Made by a program: the position numbers and the translations under genes. Below are positions 8,249 through 17,823 of a stretch of 64,000 nt of DNA, piece after piece. The notes below the pieces were generated by a model. That model made no database searches. It saw only the letters and a program-made list of their open reading frames with translations, and was not told the DNA's origin. This stretch comes from Stanieria sp. NIES-3757 (lineage in GTDB: Bacteria > Cyanobacteriota > Cyanobacteriia > Cyanobacteriales > Xenococcaceae). The stretch spans positions 1,860,001 through 1,924,000 of the forward strand of contig AP017375.1 of assembly GCA_002355455.1 (NCBI GenBank), written 5' to 3'. The first letter of the stretch is position 1, and each line of letters opens with the position of its first letter.

Positions 8249-9976
8249 ATGCTACGACTCGAACACATCAGTAAGATATATTCTACAGGAGAAGTTCTCA
8301 AAGATGTCACTTGGGAAGTTAAACCAGGAGAAAGAGTAGGTTTGGTTGGGGTAAATGGCGCAGGAAAATCTACTCAACTAAAAATTATTACTGGAGAGGT
8401 TGAACCAACTGCGGGTGAAGTGATCCGCCCTGCTAGCTTGAGAATAGCTTATCTGACTCAGGAGTTTGAAGTTGAACCTACTCGTACAGTCAAAGAAGAA
8501 TTTTGGACAGTGTTTACTGAGGCAAATGAGGTACAACATGCTTTAAATCAATTACACCATGAAATGGAAACTGCCGAGCCAGAAGAATTAAATAAATTAA
8601 TTCATAAATTAGATAAGCTACAGCGCAAATTTGAAGCTTTAGATGCCTATACTTTAGAATCACAAATTGAAAAAATTCTTCCAGAAATGGGATTTAATAG
8701 CGAAGATGGAGAAAGGCTTGTAAGTTCTTTTAGTGGTGGCTGGCAAATGCGGATCAGCTTAGGAAAAATTTTACTACAAGAACCTGATGTATTATTACTA
8801 GACGAGCCGACTAACCATTTAGATTTGGAAACAATTGAATGGCTAGAAAATTATCTCCAAGGTATCAATACTCCAATGGTAATTGTATCCCATGATAGAG
8901 AATTTTTGGATCGTCTTTGTACCAAAATTGTCGAAACTGAACGAGGAATTTCTACAACTTACCTTGGTAACTATTCAGCTTATTTACAACAGAAATTAGA
9001 ATTAAAAGAAGCTCAAGCTGCAACTTACGAAAGACAACAAAAAGAAATTGCTAAACAACAAGAATTCATTGAGCGTTTTCGTGCTAGTGCCACCCGTAGT
9101 ACCCAAGCTAAAAGTAGAGAAAAGCAATTAGAAAAAATAGATTTAGTTGCTGCACCAATTTCCGATTTAAAAACTCTTAAATTCCGTTTTCCTGCTTCTC
9201 CTCGTAGCGGTAGAGAAGTAGTAATTATCGAAGACTTAACTCATAGTTACAATGATAATATTTTATTTTTAGGTGCAGAATTAACGATTGAAAGAGGCGA
9301 TCACATTGCAATTTTAGGCCCTAATGGTGCTGGTAAATCTACCTTACTACGCATGATAATGGGCATGGAACAACCAGAAGAAGGAACAATTTCTTTGGGG
9401 AAACATAACGTCATTCCTGGTTATTTTGAACAAAATCAAGCCGAAGCTTTAGACTTAGAAAAAACTGTCATGGATACAATTCATGATGAAGTTCCTGACT
9501 GGAAAAATGAAGAAGTTCGTACTTTACTTGGTAAATTTTTATTTAGTGGTGATACAGTTTTTAAACAAGTAAAGACTTTGAGTGGAGGAGAAAAAGCTCG
9601 TTTAGCTTTAGCAAAAATGCTCCTTCAACCTGCTAATTTATTAATCTTGGATGAGCCTACTAATCATCTTGATATTCCTGCTAAAGAAATGCTAGAAGAA
9701 GCATTACAAAATTATGACGGGACGGCAATTATTGTTTCTCATGACCGCTATTTTATTTCTCAAGTAGCTAATAAAATTGTAGAAATTCGAGAAGGCGAAT
9801 TATTGGTTTATTCAGGAGACTATCATTATTATTTAAATAAAATTGCCGAAGAAAAAGAAAAAGAAAGACAAAGAATCGAAGCTGAAAAGAAAGCTGCGAA
9901 ACAAGCAGAAAAAAGAGCCAAGCAAGCCGAGAAAGAAAAACAAAAGAAAAATAAATCTAAAGCAACAGCAAGGTAA
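8249..9976 (+). CDS. ABC-F family ATPase (ribosome-associated type)
   Basis: A 575-aa cytoplasmic protein with two ABC cassettes in tandem and no membrane domain. Walker A motifs are GVNGAGKS at residues 34-41 and GPNGAGKS near 357-364; signature motifs are SFSGGWQMR near 160 and TLSGGEKARL near 443; Walker B-EPTNHLDLE/EPTNHLDIP follow each. The charged linker between cassettes (about 245-310) matches the ABC-F translation-factor family that acts on ribosomes. The C-terminus is a lysine-rich tail. A GGAG ribosome site (8237-8243) precedes the ATG. It is single-gene; subfamily (Uup/EttA-like) is not settled. Confidence 0.9.
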   Translation: MLRLEHISKIYSTGEVLKDVTWEVKPGERVGLVGVNGAGKSTQLKIITGEVEPTAGEVIRPASLRIAYLTQEFEVEPTRTVKEEFWTVFTEANEVQHALNQLHHEMETAEPEELNKLIHKLDKLQRKFEALDAYTLESQIEKILPEMGFNSEDGERLVSSFSGGWQMRISLGKILLQEPDVLLLDEPTNHLDLETIEWLENYLQGINTPMVIVSHDREFLDRLCTKIVETERGISTTYLGNYSAYLQQKLELKEAQAATYERQQKEIAKQQEFIERFRASATRSTQAKSREKQLEKIDLVAAPISDLKTLKFRFPASPRSGREVVIIEDLTHSYNDNILFLGAELTIERGDHIAILGPNGAGKSTLLRMIMGMEQPEEGTISLGKHNVIPGYFEQNQAEALDLEKTVMDTIHDEVPDWKNEEVRTLLGKFLFSGDTVFKQVKTLSGGEKARLALAKMLLQPANLLILDEPTNHLDIPAKEMLEEALQNYDGTAIIVSHDRYFISQVANKIVEIREGELLVYSGDYHYYLNKIAEEKEKERQRIEAEKKAAKQAEKRAKQAEKEKQKKNKSKATAR

Positions 9977-10133
9977 ATCAAAAGTCAAAAATTAAAAGTC
10001 AAAAGCAAGAAATAACAGTACTTCAAAAAATTAATTTTTTGTTCATGTATCTAGCTATTTTTGAGAATTGGTATATTTTGACTTTTATTTAACCAACAGT
10101 TTTTTATACTGTGGCTAATTTAAGTAATAAATT

Positions 10134-10598
10134 ATGGAATTAGAAAAACAATTACAAACCTTAATTAAAGATGCTGCTGAATTTGGTATTGCTCCGATAG
10201 TATTACAACATGCAGTTGCACCAGTTTTAAAATTATTGGCTCAACAATTAACTAATTTAGAGTATTTTGTTTTACAAAATTTATCCCAAGATTGGGTAGT
10301 AATAACGATTAATAATCCTCAGCAAAATAATCAAGAAAAACGAGTAATTTATGCTTTTACTACTGTTAAAGACGCTGCAACTTTTCAAGGTAGCAACGAT
10401 CCTGATATTTTAGCTGTTCCGATACCCGTAACTCATCTTTTATTTGAGTTATTTTCTGTTCAACAAATAGATAGTATGATTTTTTTTGATACTCCTGGTA
10501 ATTTAAATCAAGGAGTAGAAATTCAACGTGATCGCCTTGAGGCTTTGATTTTTCAACAACTTCAACAACTTCAACAAATCCCACCCGATCTTGCTTAA
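10134..10598 (+). CDS. conserved cyanobacterial hypothetical protein, 154 aa
   Basis: A 154-aa acidic, soluble protein. It opens with an amphipathic helix (KQLQTLIKDAAEFGIAP) and carries strand-like segments DWVVITINN and KRVIYAFTTVKDAA, ending in a Gln-rich helix (LIFQQLQQLQQ). I recognise the style of a conserved cyanobacterial protein but no named domain. It lies 157 bp after the ABC-F gene on the same strand, too far to claim an operon. Function unknown. Confidence 0.6.
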   Translation: MELEKQLQTLIKDAAEFGIAPIVLQHAVAPVLKLLAQQLTNLEYFVLQNLSQDWVVITINNPQQNNQEKRVIYAFTTVKDAATFQGSNDPDILAVPIPVTHLLFELFSVQQIDSMIFFDTPGNLNQGVEIQRDRLEALIFQQLQQLQQIPPDLA

Positions 10599-10807
10599 CT
10601 ATAATTTAATGACTTTTAAGAGACTGATTTTTTAAAAATTAATGAAAAAAAATATTTTTTACTGTAAAGAAGTGCAAAAAAAATAACTGGTCTAATTAAT
10701 ATTTATATCAAATTTAAATTGAGCGGTTTGCGCTTGAGTAAATCTAACTATAATGAAATTCAATCTTCAATAGTCGACTCAAATAAGCTTAACCACTTAC
10801 TCAGTCT

Positions 10808-11296
10808 ATGCTCAAAGCTCATTCACATAGCGATCGCTTTTATGACAAAGGTACTTATCCTTGTCCAGTATGTCGTCACGGGGAAATTTCTTCCATGTTG
10901 TTAATGGAAACGTTTGCTTGTAACTTTTGCCAGCATATTTTTACCACTAATTTTGATAAGCAGCTATTAAAAATGGCAGATAGTCAGCTTCCTTTGAGTT
11001 GGTATTGGAATGGTAAAAATTGGAAAGGAATTCAACGGGAAGGTACAGAATTAGGTTGGGGTTATCTAGTTGCAGGCATAATTTTTGTTTTATTTCCGAC
11101 AGGAATTATTGGTATAGGTGCGTATTTATTTCCACCTTTACCAGATAGTCCTCTTTCTTGGTTGCCTTTAGTTTGGCTAATTTTAACGTTTTTTTCTCAC
11201 CTATTCTGTTTGGTTTGGTTAGTTATTGAATATTATCAATTTCCAATTTTTCTTTATGTCAGAGCAATTAAAAGAAGATTATTTGCTAGTGATTAA
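10808..11296 (+). CDS. zinc-ribbon membrane protein
   Basis: A 162-aa protein with an N-terminal zinc ribbon (CPVCRHG near residue 19 and CNFCQH near residue 38, a C-x2-C...C-x2-C pair) followed by a WYWNGKNWKGI stretch and two hydrophobic segments, about residues 78-103 and 112-140. That layout suggests a small membrane protein with a cytoplasmic metal-binding head. It resembles uncharacterised cyanobacterial proteins; partner and role are unknown. A possible terminator hairpin follows closely. Confidence 0.65.
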   Translation: MLKAHSHSDRFYDKGTYPCPVCRHGEISSMLLMETFACNFCQHIFTTNFDKQLLKMADSQLPLSWYWNGKNWKGIQREGTELGWGYLVAGIIFVLFPTGIIGIGAYLFPPLPDSPLSWLPLVWLILTFFSHLFCLVWLVIEYYQFPIFLYVRAIKRRLFASD

Positions 11297-11308
11297 AGAT
11301 GTAAACTA

Positions 11309-11345
11309 GGGACGTAACAGTTACGTCTCTTAAGCTTTTTTATTG
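11309..11345 (+). terminator. probable rho-independent terminator (GACGTAAC/GTTACGTC hairpin)
   Basis: The palindrome gacgtaac (11311-11318) / gttacgtc (11320-11327) is followed within about 8 bases by a T-rich stretch (ctttttta). It is a member of a wider palindrome family in this window (see 20013 and 47291). Confidence 0.55.
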
Positions 11346-11481
11346 CTTTCAAAAGGTAATTTACCTAATGAAAAATTGCTGTAATGATTATTGAGAAAAT
11401 TGAACAAAAAAAATTGGTCAGGTGAGAACTAAATCCTTCAATTAACTCCAACCTACCAATCCTAAAATAATTGAAAGAATG

Positions 11482-11832
11482 TTAGCTGCGAGCTATAGGA
11501 AGAACTCTTCCTTCAACTCTTTCGCGATAAGGCTCAACTGCTTCGCTATAATCAATAGGTAAGACTGCGACTACGTTTTCATGAGGACGGGGGATAATTA
11601 CCCAAGATTCTAAAGCAGCACCTTCAGTTTTCTTTACTGCTTCGATTCCAGCAGCCATCGAAGTTTTAACTTCCGAAACATCACCACGAATGTTCACGGT
11701 AAAGCGCGCACTACCAACTCTAATGTAGCCTACCAGAGTAACTCGACCAGCTTTAACCATCGCATCTGCTGCTGCTAAAACACCTGGGAAACCTTTTGTT
11801 TCGATCGATCCAACTGCCTGTTGCGCTGGCAT
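11482..11832 (-). CDS. ccmK4: carboxysome shell hexamer protein CcmK4
   Basis: A 116-aa single-BMC-domain protein, a beta-carboxysome shell hexamer subunit. AVGSIETKGFPGVLAAADAM and the VGYIRVGSARFTVNIRGDV segment are characteristic, and ENVVAVLPIDY near residues 86-95 closes the domain. The GYIRxGSARF pattern at the pore-side loop fits CcmK4 rather than CcmK1/2. It follows ccmK3 on the same strand, the usual satellite locus away from the main ccmKLMN operon. CcmK3/K4 can form mixed hexamers that tune shell permeability (family knowledge). Confidence 0.92.
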   Translation of the reverse strand: MPAQQAVGSIETKGFPGVLAAADAMVKAGRVTLVGYIRVGSARFTVNIRGDVSEVKTSMAAGIEAVKKTEGAALESWVIIPRPHENVVAVLPIDYSEAVEPYRERVEGRVLPIARS

Positions 11833-12040
11833 AAAATATCTCCTTTATTAGTTATGAATAAATTAAATCAAGAGTAACATTTACAGTTATCAGGTATCAG
11901 TTAACAGTTATCAGACAATCTTATGCTTAAGAATAGAGTTGCTAATTAACTTTTGACTTACTACTGTTGAATAACTTTGAATATTATCGGTTACGAACCT
12001 TAATTTTAACTGTTCTTGGGTTTTTTGAATATAGTTGTGA

Positions 12041-12355
12041 TTAGGAGCGAAACTCTTGAACTTTGTCCGTATAATCGAGGGGCAAGACAGCAACAACGTT
12101 ATCTGGTGGGTTAGGTACTGTATAATGACTCATAACTTGACCCCCAAAAGTTTCTTCTGCTGCTTTTAATCCTGCTGCCATTGCTGGTCCAACTTCAGAA
12201 ATTCCACCTCGAATAACAACGATAAAATTACCTTTTTCTGCCTTATCAAAATATACCAAAGTAACGCGACCACCTTTAACCATCGCATCTGCTGCTGCTA
12301 AGATCGAAGGAAAACCCAAAGTTTCGATCACGCCCACTGCTTCTTGTTGGGACAT
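12041..12355 (-). CDS. ccmK3: carboxysome shell protein CcmK3
   Basis: A 104-aa BMC-domain protein with AVGVIETLGFPSILAAADAM and then TLVYFDKAEKGNFIVVIRGG, the divergent CcmK3-type sequence (YxDxAExGNF) in place of the usual GYxxxGSA. PNPPDNVVAVLPLDYTDKV ends the domain. CcmK3 alone is thought not to form ordinary homohexamers and to pair with CcmK4. It is upstream of ccmK4 with about 210 bp between the two, so co-transcription is likely but an internal promoter is possible. Confidence 0.92.
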   Translation of the reverse strand: MSQQEAVGVIETLGFPSILAAADAMVKGGRVTLVYFDKAEKGNFIVVIRGGISEVGPAMAAGLKAAEETFGGQVMSHYTVPNPPDNVVAVLPLDYTDKVQEFRS

Positions 12356-12443
12356 AGTTTTGCTCCTAAAATTTTGGTAGAAAAAGAATAATAATAATTC
12401 ATTATGCTCAATGGTGAATTATAAATTTAAACTTCCCAAATTA

Positions 12444-13115
12444 CTATATTTTGATCGAACTTGGTTCGGTATCGGCTGCAATAATGCGATCGCATCCTGA
12501 TTTAGGTTTTGCCCATTGATAGCGATATTCGGAAGGATCTCCCCAACATAAACCCAAATAAACTTCGGTAAGCGAAGCATCAATTTCTGCCCATTCTGCT
12601 TGTCTTACTATTTTGTTGGCATATTCAGGACTAATTTGCTGATGAATACTGTTGTAATTGTTAGCAGAAGCTTCTTGATGATTGATTTGTTCATTTTTCG
12701 CTAAATTTAAGTGATTATTTCTTCCTGGTGTATTAGCTAGCCAAAAATTCATTCCTACTGTAACTTCATCCCAAAAAGCGAGAATTGATTCTTTGGCACA
12801 CATCAAAATTTCTTTATCTCCTTCTACGGGAATGAGTTGATTGTAGATTTCAGGATAGTTAATTTTTTTGCCCTTAAAAGTACAATTACGCCAGATAATT
12901 CCCGAAACTTGATGTTGTTGCTGATATTCGTGGACTTGTCGCCGAAAATCTTGATAAGCAAAGACTTTACTCACTCGATCCATATTGAGAAATTTAGCTA
13001 CAACTGGATTATTAATTCTCTCTTCCGATGACAAGACAATGCGTTCACCTTTCCAGTTGGCTTTTAATTCGCGATCAAGTATTTCGATTAATTCTTGGGT
13101 TGTGTATGTCATCAA
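12444..13115 (-). CDS. conserved hypothetical protein, 223 aa
   Basis: A soluble 223-aa protein, unrecognised. The N-terminal helix (TTQELIEILDRELKANWKGE) resembles small helical caps of cyanobacterial regulatory proteins; later segments VSGIIWRNCTFKGKKINYP and WGDPSEYRYQWAKPK are distinctive. It lies just upstream of ccmK3 on the same strand (88 bp gap), but no carboxysome role can be inferred from sequence alone. Start ATG at 13113-13115, with an immediate second Met. Confidence 0.55.
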   Translation of the reverse strand: MMTYTTQELIEILDRELKANWKGERIVLSSEERINNPVVAKFLNMDRVSKVFAYQDFRRQVHEYQQQHQVSGIIWRNCTFKGKKINYPEIYNQLIPVEGDKEILMCAKESILAFWDEVTVGMNFWLANTPGRNNHLNLAKNEQINHQEASANNYNSIHQQISPEYANKIVRQAEWAEIDASLTEVYLGLCWGDPSEYRYQWAKPKSGCDRIIAADTEPSSIKI

Positions 13116-13228
13116 TCCAGCGCGATCGAGTTTTTTTGTCTATCACTTATCTGAATTGTAGCTCTACTAATGATTTGAGAATTTTAATTTAGTCTATATT
13201 CTTTAAGATGCTTGAGTGAACCAGTAAT

Positions 13229-14212
13229 TTATTTAAAAATTCTGTTTGTTTCTCGATTTGATTTAAGTTCTCCACGACGCATTCTTAACTGGATATCTTC
13301 TAATAATTTGCGATTAACAGCTAATAAATCTGCTATCAAGCCAAAAATCCATAATTGCACCCCAATTAAGATTAAAATCGCTGCCAGAATTAAACTAGGA
13401 ACGCGAGACTTAGTAGGATCGTTACCCACAATTCCCCAAAATAAGATTAACCAGCGAAGACATAAAAGAAAACCTAAACTAAAGGGTACACTCCCCAACA
13501 TCATAAAGAATTGAAGAGGACGATAAGTCATAAAAATACGAACTATCGTAATAATCGATCGCTGAACGTAAGCAGGGATACTTTTGACTAATCTTGATGG
13601 ACGCAAATAACTATTCGTTCTAATCGAAACATAGGTAATCGCAATACCTTTTTGTCCTGCTTGAATAATAGTTTCTAAAGTATAGGTATATTCATTAAAG
13701 ACATTTAATCTTAAAGCTGCTTCACGACTAATAGCACGAAAACCACTAGGCGCGTCGGGAATATCGGTTTTACTTGCTAGACGAACCACCCAACTACCAA
13801 ATTGTTGTAAGAATTTTTTGAGAGGAGAAAAATCTTTAATTTCTGTAATTGGTCTTGCACCAATCACTATTTCTGCCCGACCATCTAAAATAGGTTGGAT
13901 TAGTTTGGGAATATCTTCAGCACAATATTGATTATCCGCATCGGTATTCACAATCAGATCTGCCCCTGCTTGTAAACAAGCTTCCAACCCTGCCATAAAG
14001 ACTTTTGCCAAACCTTGATTGTGTTGAAAATCAACAATATGATCGACACCACAAGCTTGGGCGACTTCGATAGTGCGATCGCGACTACCATCATTAATAA
14101 TTAACCACTCTACTTTATCTATACCAGGTAAGTGACGAGGTAACTGAGAAAGAGTTAATCCCAAAGTTGCTTCTTCGTTATAACAAGGAATTTGAATAAT
14201 TAGTTTGGTCAT
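13229..14212 (-). CDS. family 2 glycosyltransferase with C-terminal membrane anchor
   Basis: A 327-aa GT-A-fold glycosyltransferase of the dolichol-phosphate-mannose-synthase-like group. IIQIPCYNEEATL at residues 5-17 begins the nucleotide-binding fold, INDGSRDRT follows, and the metal-binding DxD is in NTDADNQ (89-95). The C-terminal third has two hydrophobic helices, about 230-260 and 270-300, so it is likely anchored in the plasma membrane and acts on a lipid-linked sugar. Substrate cannot be read from sequence. It is monocistronic. Confidence 0.85.
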   Translation of the reverse strand: MTKLIIQIPCYNEEATLGLTLSQLPRHLPGIDKVEWLIINDGSRDRTIEVAQACGVDHIVDFQHNQGLAKVFMAGLEACLQAGADLIVNTDADNQYCAEDIPKLIQPILDGRAEIVIGARPITEIKDFSPLKKFLQQFGSWVVRLASKTDIPDAPSGFRAISREAALRLNVFNEYTYTLETIIQAGQKGIAITYVSIRTNSYLRPSRLVKSIPAYVQRSIITIVRIFMTYRPLQFFMMLGSVPFSLGFLLCLRWLILFWGIVGNDPTKSRVPSLILAAILILIGVQLWIFGLIADLLAVNRKLLEDIQLRMRRGELKSNRETNRIFK

Positions 14213-14380
14213 CTGTGTTGAAGATTAGATTCTCAGATTCAACATTCATAAATTAGATGTCCCTTAGCTTATCCTATGGCTTGTAATTTAAGAGCTTTAT
14301 GGAAGGATTATTTAAGCGATCGCCCTTAAAAACCCATATCTTAGGATATACCTCATAGAGCGTGAGAAATGCCATAAATT

Positions 14381-14599
14381 TTACGCTGTCTGGAGTTTAC
14401 TTGGTTGAGGAATCACTTTTCCTTCAGCTTTCCAAGCTTCTAAATACATTTCAATTACCTCTTCTCCATTAGCTATTGCTTCCTGACGAGTTTTGCCGTG
14501 AGTACAAGGCATCATAACGCGATCGCTAAATTCAGGGATAGTAACTAAAAATAGCTGGTCTTCATCAGACCACTGAATAATCATGCTGTATTGATTCAT
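14381..14599 (-). CDS. hicB: HicB-type antitoxin
   Basis: A 72-aa small protein with the HicB partial RNase-H-like fold: YSMIIQWSDEDQLFLVTIPE, then GKTRQEAIANGEEVIEMYLE. This lone HicB domain lacks a long C-terminal DNA-binding extension. It starts 6 bases after hicA ends on the same strand, which is the usual toxin-first hicAB order. It should bind and block HicA. Confidence 0.88.
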   Translation of the reverse strand: MNQYSMIIQWSDEDQLFLVTIPEFSDRVMMPCTHGKTRQEAIANGEEVIEMYLEAWKAEGKVIPQPSKLQTA

Positions 14600-14604
14600 T
14601 AGTT

Positions 14605-14820
14605 TTATTTTTCTCTCAATTTATCTAATTCTGCTAATAATTTTACTAACTGTTTTTCCAGATACATTGGTACGTCATCACCATTTTTACCAGGAACAGT
14701 CAAAGTTTTATTTAATAATGGATGTCGCCAGCGTTCGTGACTACCTTTACCTCTTTTTGGTAGATAAACAAAGCCTTCGTTTGATAACTGCGCTTTGAAT
14801 TCTCTAATTTTTCTCGGCAT
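14605..14820 (-). CDS. hicA: HicA-type mRNA interferase toxin
   Basis: A 71-aa protein of the double-stranded RNA-binding-like HicA family. The catalytic His lies in the conserved GKGSHERW motif (His28), followed by HPLLNKTLTVPGKNGDDVPM. HicA cleaves mRNA when HicB is degraded. Length is a little above the classic ~60 aa but normal for cyanobacteria. Partner HicB follows immediately. Confidence 0.88.
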   Translation of the reverse strand: MPRKIREFKAQLSNEGFVYLPKRGKGSHERWRHPLLNKTLTVPGKNGDDVPMYLEKQLVKLLAELDKLREK

Positions 14821-14870
14821 AGATTGGTTAAAAATCGTAAATTCCAGGCGATTTCTTGGGATAAAATTAA

Positions 14871-16520
14871 TTATGCTCCTCGCTTAATCGTCCAAAAAGG
14901 AAAGTTCTGACTGGGATTAATCGTAACGCCCGTAATACCATTTTGAGCAAAGGCATAATCTTTCGTTTGCCACAAAGGAATATAAGGTACGTCTTGGGCA
15001 AGAAGTTCTTGTAATTGAACGAAAATTGCTTGACGAGTTTCAGGATTTTGTTCTTTTCTAGATTGATTGATTAATTCGTTGGCGCGATCGCTATAATAAA
15101 AAGAACCTCGACTTTGTGCTGCACCTGTCTCACAACCTTTGGCTACTGTACCTCTACTACAACTCATAAATGGCTGCAAATAATTATCGGGATCGAGAAA
15201 GTCTGGATACCAATCCGCTAAAGCAGATTGATAAACTCCTTTACTGATATTGCCAAAAAAGGAAGCAGATTCGACACTTTGGGGGACAAATTCCAGCATT
15301 CCTCCTAATTCTTGTTCGACAAAAGCTTTCAAAGTTTCCGCCACAATACTGCGAGTAATTGAACCAGAAGGATACCAAATTTCGATAGTCGCGGGATTTT
15401 GAACTGAATAACCAGCTTTAGTTAACAATTCTTTGGCTTTAGCGACATTTGCATCGCCGTAGGCATCTTTAAAGGTAGGTGCATAACTATCAAAGGCGGT
15501 TGCCACTAAACTATAAACAGGTTCACCTTGATTTTGTAAAACTCTTTGATTAATTAAACCACGATCTATTACTGATGCGATCGCACTACGAACTTCTGGT
15601 TTATTTAAAGGTTCTTGGTTTAAATTCAAGACTAAATAGTTTACTACCGTTCCTGAACCAGCGATCGCTTTTCCTTGATTTTTCGCGGTATTATCAAGTA
15701 GATTTTGAATCTGATTGGGTTCTAGAGATTGATAAGCCACATCTATCGCCCCAGTACGGAAACTATTGAATAAATTAGCCGAATTTCCTGCATAAATCTG
15801 CATATTTATGCCTTGGTTGGCTGGTTTTTCACCCCAATAGTTTTCGTTGACATCCAAACTAATCGAATCGCTATTAAACTGAGCTAATTTATATTTACCC
15901 GTACTAATCAATTGATTGGGTAAAAATTCCCCTGCACCAATCTTGTAAGCTTGAGGAGAAACAGCACAAGCACCAGGAAAGGCAAGCAGAGAAGGAAACG
16001 CTGCAAAAGGTTGTTTTAGTTTAATTGTTAGTTCGTATTGTCCTGTAGCTGCGACACTTTCAACTACATCTGTTAATAAGAAAGCAGGTTTCCCACCATT
16101 AGCTATAAAACGATTGAGGGAAAATTCCATTGCTTTAGCATTAAAAGGAGTACCATCTTGAAATTTGACTCCTTGACGCAGAGGAATAGTATAAGTCAAA
16201 CCATCTTCACTCACTTTGGGCATTTCTGTAGCTAGCAATGGTTTAATCTCAGTAGTGCCTAATTCATAACTATAAAGACTTTCGCCAACATTATAAATAA
16301 TATTTAATCCTGCTAATTCGTAGCTGTCGGCAGGATCGAGAGTACGGGGTTTAAGAGTTGTACCTATCGAAATCCGATTATTATCAGGAGTATTATTAGT
16401 TTGGTTTGGTGTTTGAGTTGATTGATTATTACAACCTACTGCTAAGGTGAAGCAAAGTAAAAATAAACCGAAGTATTTAGCTAGTTGTCGTCTAGAAAAA
16501 GAAAACCTATTACCGATCAT
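14871..16520 (-). CDS. ABC transporter substrate-binding lipoprotein, family 5 (peptide/nickel type)
   Basis: A 549-aa extracytoplasmic solute-binding protein. It begins with a basic stretch and hydrophobic helix ending in a lipobox LAVGC, with lipidated Cys30. The body has the SBP_bac_5 pattern: SIGTTLKPRTLDPADSYE, LATEMPKVSEDGLTYTIPLR, VKFQDGTPFNAKAMEFSLNR and a C-terminal DVPYIPLWQTKDYAF. Such proteins deliver oligopeptides or related ligands to a permease. No permease or ATPase gene is adjacent, so its transporter is encoded elsewhere. It is probably monocistronic. Confidence 0.88.
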   Translation of the reverse strand: MIGNRFSFSRRQLAKYFGLFLLCFTLAVGCNNQSTQTPNQTNNTPDNNRISIGTTLKPRTLDPADSYELAGLNIIYNVGESLYSYELGTTEIKPLLATEMPKVSEDGLTYTIPLRQGVKFQDGTPFNAKAMEFSLNRFIANGGKPAFLLTDVVESVAATGQYELTIKLKQPFAAFPSLLAFPGACAVSPQAYKIGAGEFLPNQLISTGKYKLAQFNSDSISLDVNENYWGEKPANQGINMQIYAGNSANLFNSFRTGAIDVAYQSLEPNQIQNLLDNTAKNQGKAIAGSGTVVNYLVLNLNQEPLNKPEVRSAIASVIDRGLINQRVLQNQGEPVYSLVATAFDSYAPTFKDAYGDANVAKAKELLTKAGYSVQNPATIEIWYPSGSITRSIVAETLKAFVEQELGGMLEFVPQSVESASFFGNISKGVYQSALADWYPDFLDPDNYLQPFMSCSRGTVAKGCETGAAQSRGSFYYSDRANELINQSRKEQNPETRQAIFVQLQELLAQDVPYIPLWQTKDYAFAQNGITGVTINPSQNFPFWTIKRGA

Positions 16521-16846
16521 TGTCGCTGGTAAGACTAAATTGATTGATCTCGCACAATCAAGGGTAATCGATTTATGGGTTTTTGTCGTGAACGCAACTT
16601 TAAACTTAATTTTACTTTTAGGTTTTTTAAGTCCGAGCGATAGCTACAGTAGGTTTCAATATTGTATCGTAATCGAACAACAACACAATAATCTCTTGAC
16701 TTCGTTTCGATTATTTAATTTATTTCGGATATTGCGATTATTTGCTATAATCCAATTAAACTAATTATCTATCCAGATAAGTTGGAAAATAGCTAACTTA
16801 ATTTTTTGCTGAAAAACAACAGCAAAAGGTACTTAAATTTAAGCTC
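16521..16846. other. divergent intergenic region
   Basis: Separates the substrate-binding protein (leftward) from the HTH/PIN pair (rightward). Sequence is AT-rich with no convincing gene. Promoters for both sides must lie here; a box tataatcc at 16747-16754 could serve as the rightward -10, but this is not certain. Confidence 0.35.
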
Positions 16847-17314
16847 ATGTCTAAGCAACTAAGTTCTTACAGTACTTTAAAACCAAAAAAGAATGAAACT
16901 TCAGCGATTAAACAGTTAGAAAAGCTTTTAACTGCTGAAAAATCTTTACCAAAACTCATTAGTAGCACTGGAGAAGAAATCATTTTACCTGAGTCTGTCT
17001 ACAACGCTTTGTATCAAGTTGTCGAAGCAATGGCATCTGGAAATTCGATTACGATTTCCCCTTTGGATAAAGAAATGACAACTCAAGAGGCAGCAGATTT
17101 TTTAAATGTATCTCGTCCTTATCTAATTAAATTATTAGAACAAGAAGAAATTCCTCACACCAAAGTAGGAACACACAGACGTATTAATTATCGAGATGTT
17201 TTGGTATATAAACAAACAAGAGATCGTAAACGCAGTAAAAGTTTGCGTGAATTTACTGCTTTCTTACAAGAAGAAGGATTTTATGATGAAGACATTAACT
17301 GTGTCGATGAATAA
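16847..17314 (+). CDS. excisionase-type HTH protein, probable antitoxin of a PIN toxin
   Basis: A 155-aa protein with a MerR/excisionase-type winged helix at residues 77-122: EMTTQEAADFLNVSRPYLIK, then IPHTKVGTHRRINYRDVL. The N-terminal part is helical and may contact the toxin. The next gene, starting 9 bases downstream, encodes a PIN-domain protein. This HTH-then-PIN pairing is a recurrent toxin-antitoxin arrangement. It likely also represses its own promoter (inference). Confidence 0.75.
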   Translation: MSKQLSSYSTLKPKKNETSAIKQLEKLLTAEKSLPKLISSTGEEIILPESVYNALYQVVEAMASGNSITISPLDKEMTTQEAADFLNVSRPYLIKLLEQEEIPHTKVGTHRRINYRDVLVYKQTRDRKRSKSLREFTAFLQEEGFYDEDINCVDE

Positions 17315-17323
17315 ATATCTTGT

Positions 17324-17818
17324 GTGAAACCTGTAGTAGTGTTAGATGCCTGCGTTCTTTTTCCCATGCCTCTATGCGATACTTTATTACGTATTGCGGA
17401 GGCTGAACTGTATCGTCCTCATGTTTCTCAAGAGATTTTAGATGAAGTCACTCACAATCTTGTAAAAAAAGGAAGGATAACTGTAGAAAAAACAGCAAAG
17501 TATCAAAAACAGATTAAACAAACTTTTCCAGAAGCCATAGTTGAAGATTATCAAAAATTAATTCCATTAATGACAAACGATCCTAAAGATCGTCATGTTT
17601 TAGCTGTAGCGGTAAAAGTTAAAGCCGATATTATTGTTACTTTTAACTTGAAAGATTTTCCTGCCGAATCGCTTCAATTATTTGATATTAAAGCACAACA
17701 TCCAGATGATTTTTTAATCGATCTTTGTTCTGATTTTGGAAGAGATACTCTTGCAGAAATTATTGCCAAACAAGCAGCGTCTTTGACTAAACCCCCTATG
17801 ACTGTCAAAGATAACTAA
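17324..17818 (+). CDS. PIN-domain protein, probable ribonuclease toxin
   Basis: A 164-aa PIN-domain protein starting at a GTG. The first acidic residue is Asp8 in VVLDACVLFP; further conserved acids are in SQEILDEV (about residue 40) and NDPKDRHVLAVAV (about 86-98), with TFNLKDFP near the end of the fold. PIN toxins cleave RNA with Mg2+. It is the second gene of a two-gene unit with the HTH protein. The C-terminal 40 residues extend past the usual core. Confidence 0.75.
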   Translation: MKPVVVLDACVLFPMPLCDTLLRIAEAELYRPHVSQEILDEVTHNLVKKGRITVEKTAKYQKQIKQTFPEAIVEDYQKLIPLMTNDPKDRHVLAVAVKVKADIIVTFNLKDFPAESLQLFDIKAQHPDDFLIDLCSDFGRDTLAEIIAKQAASLTKPPMTVKDN

Positions 17819-17823
17819 ATCGT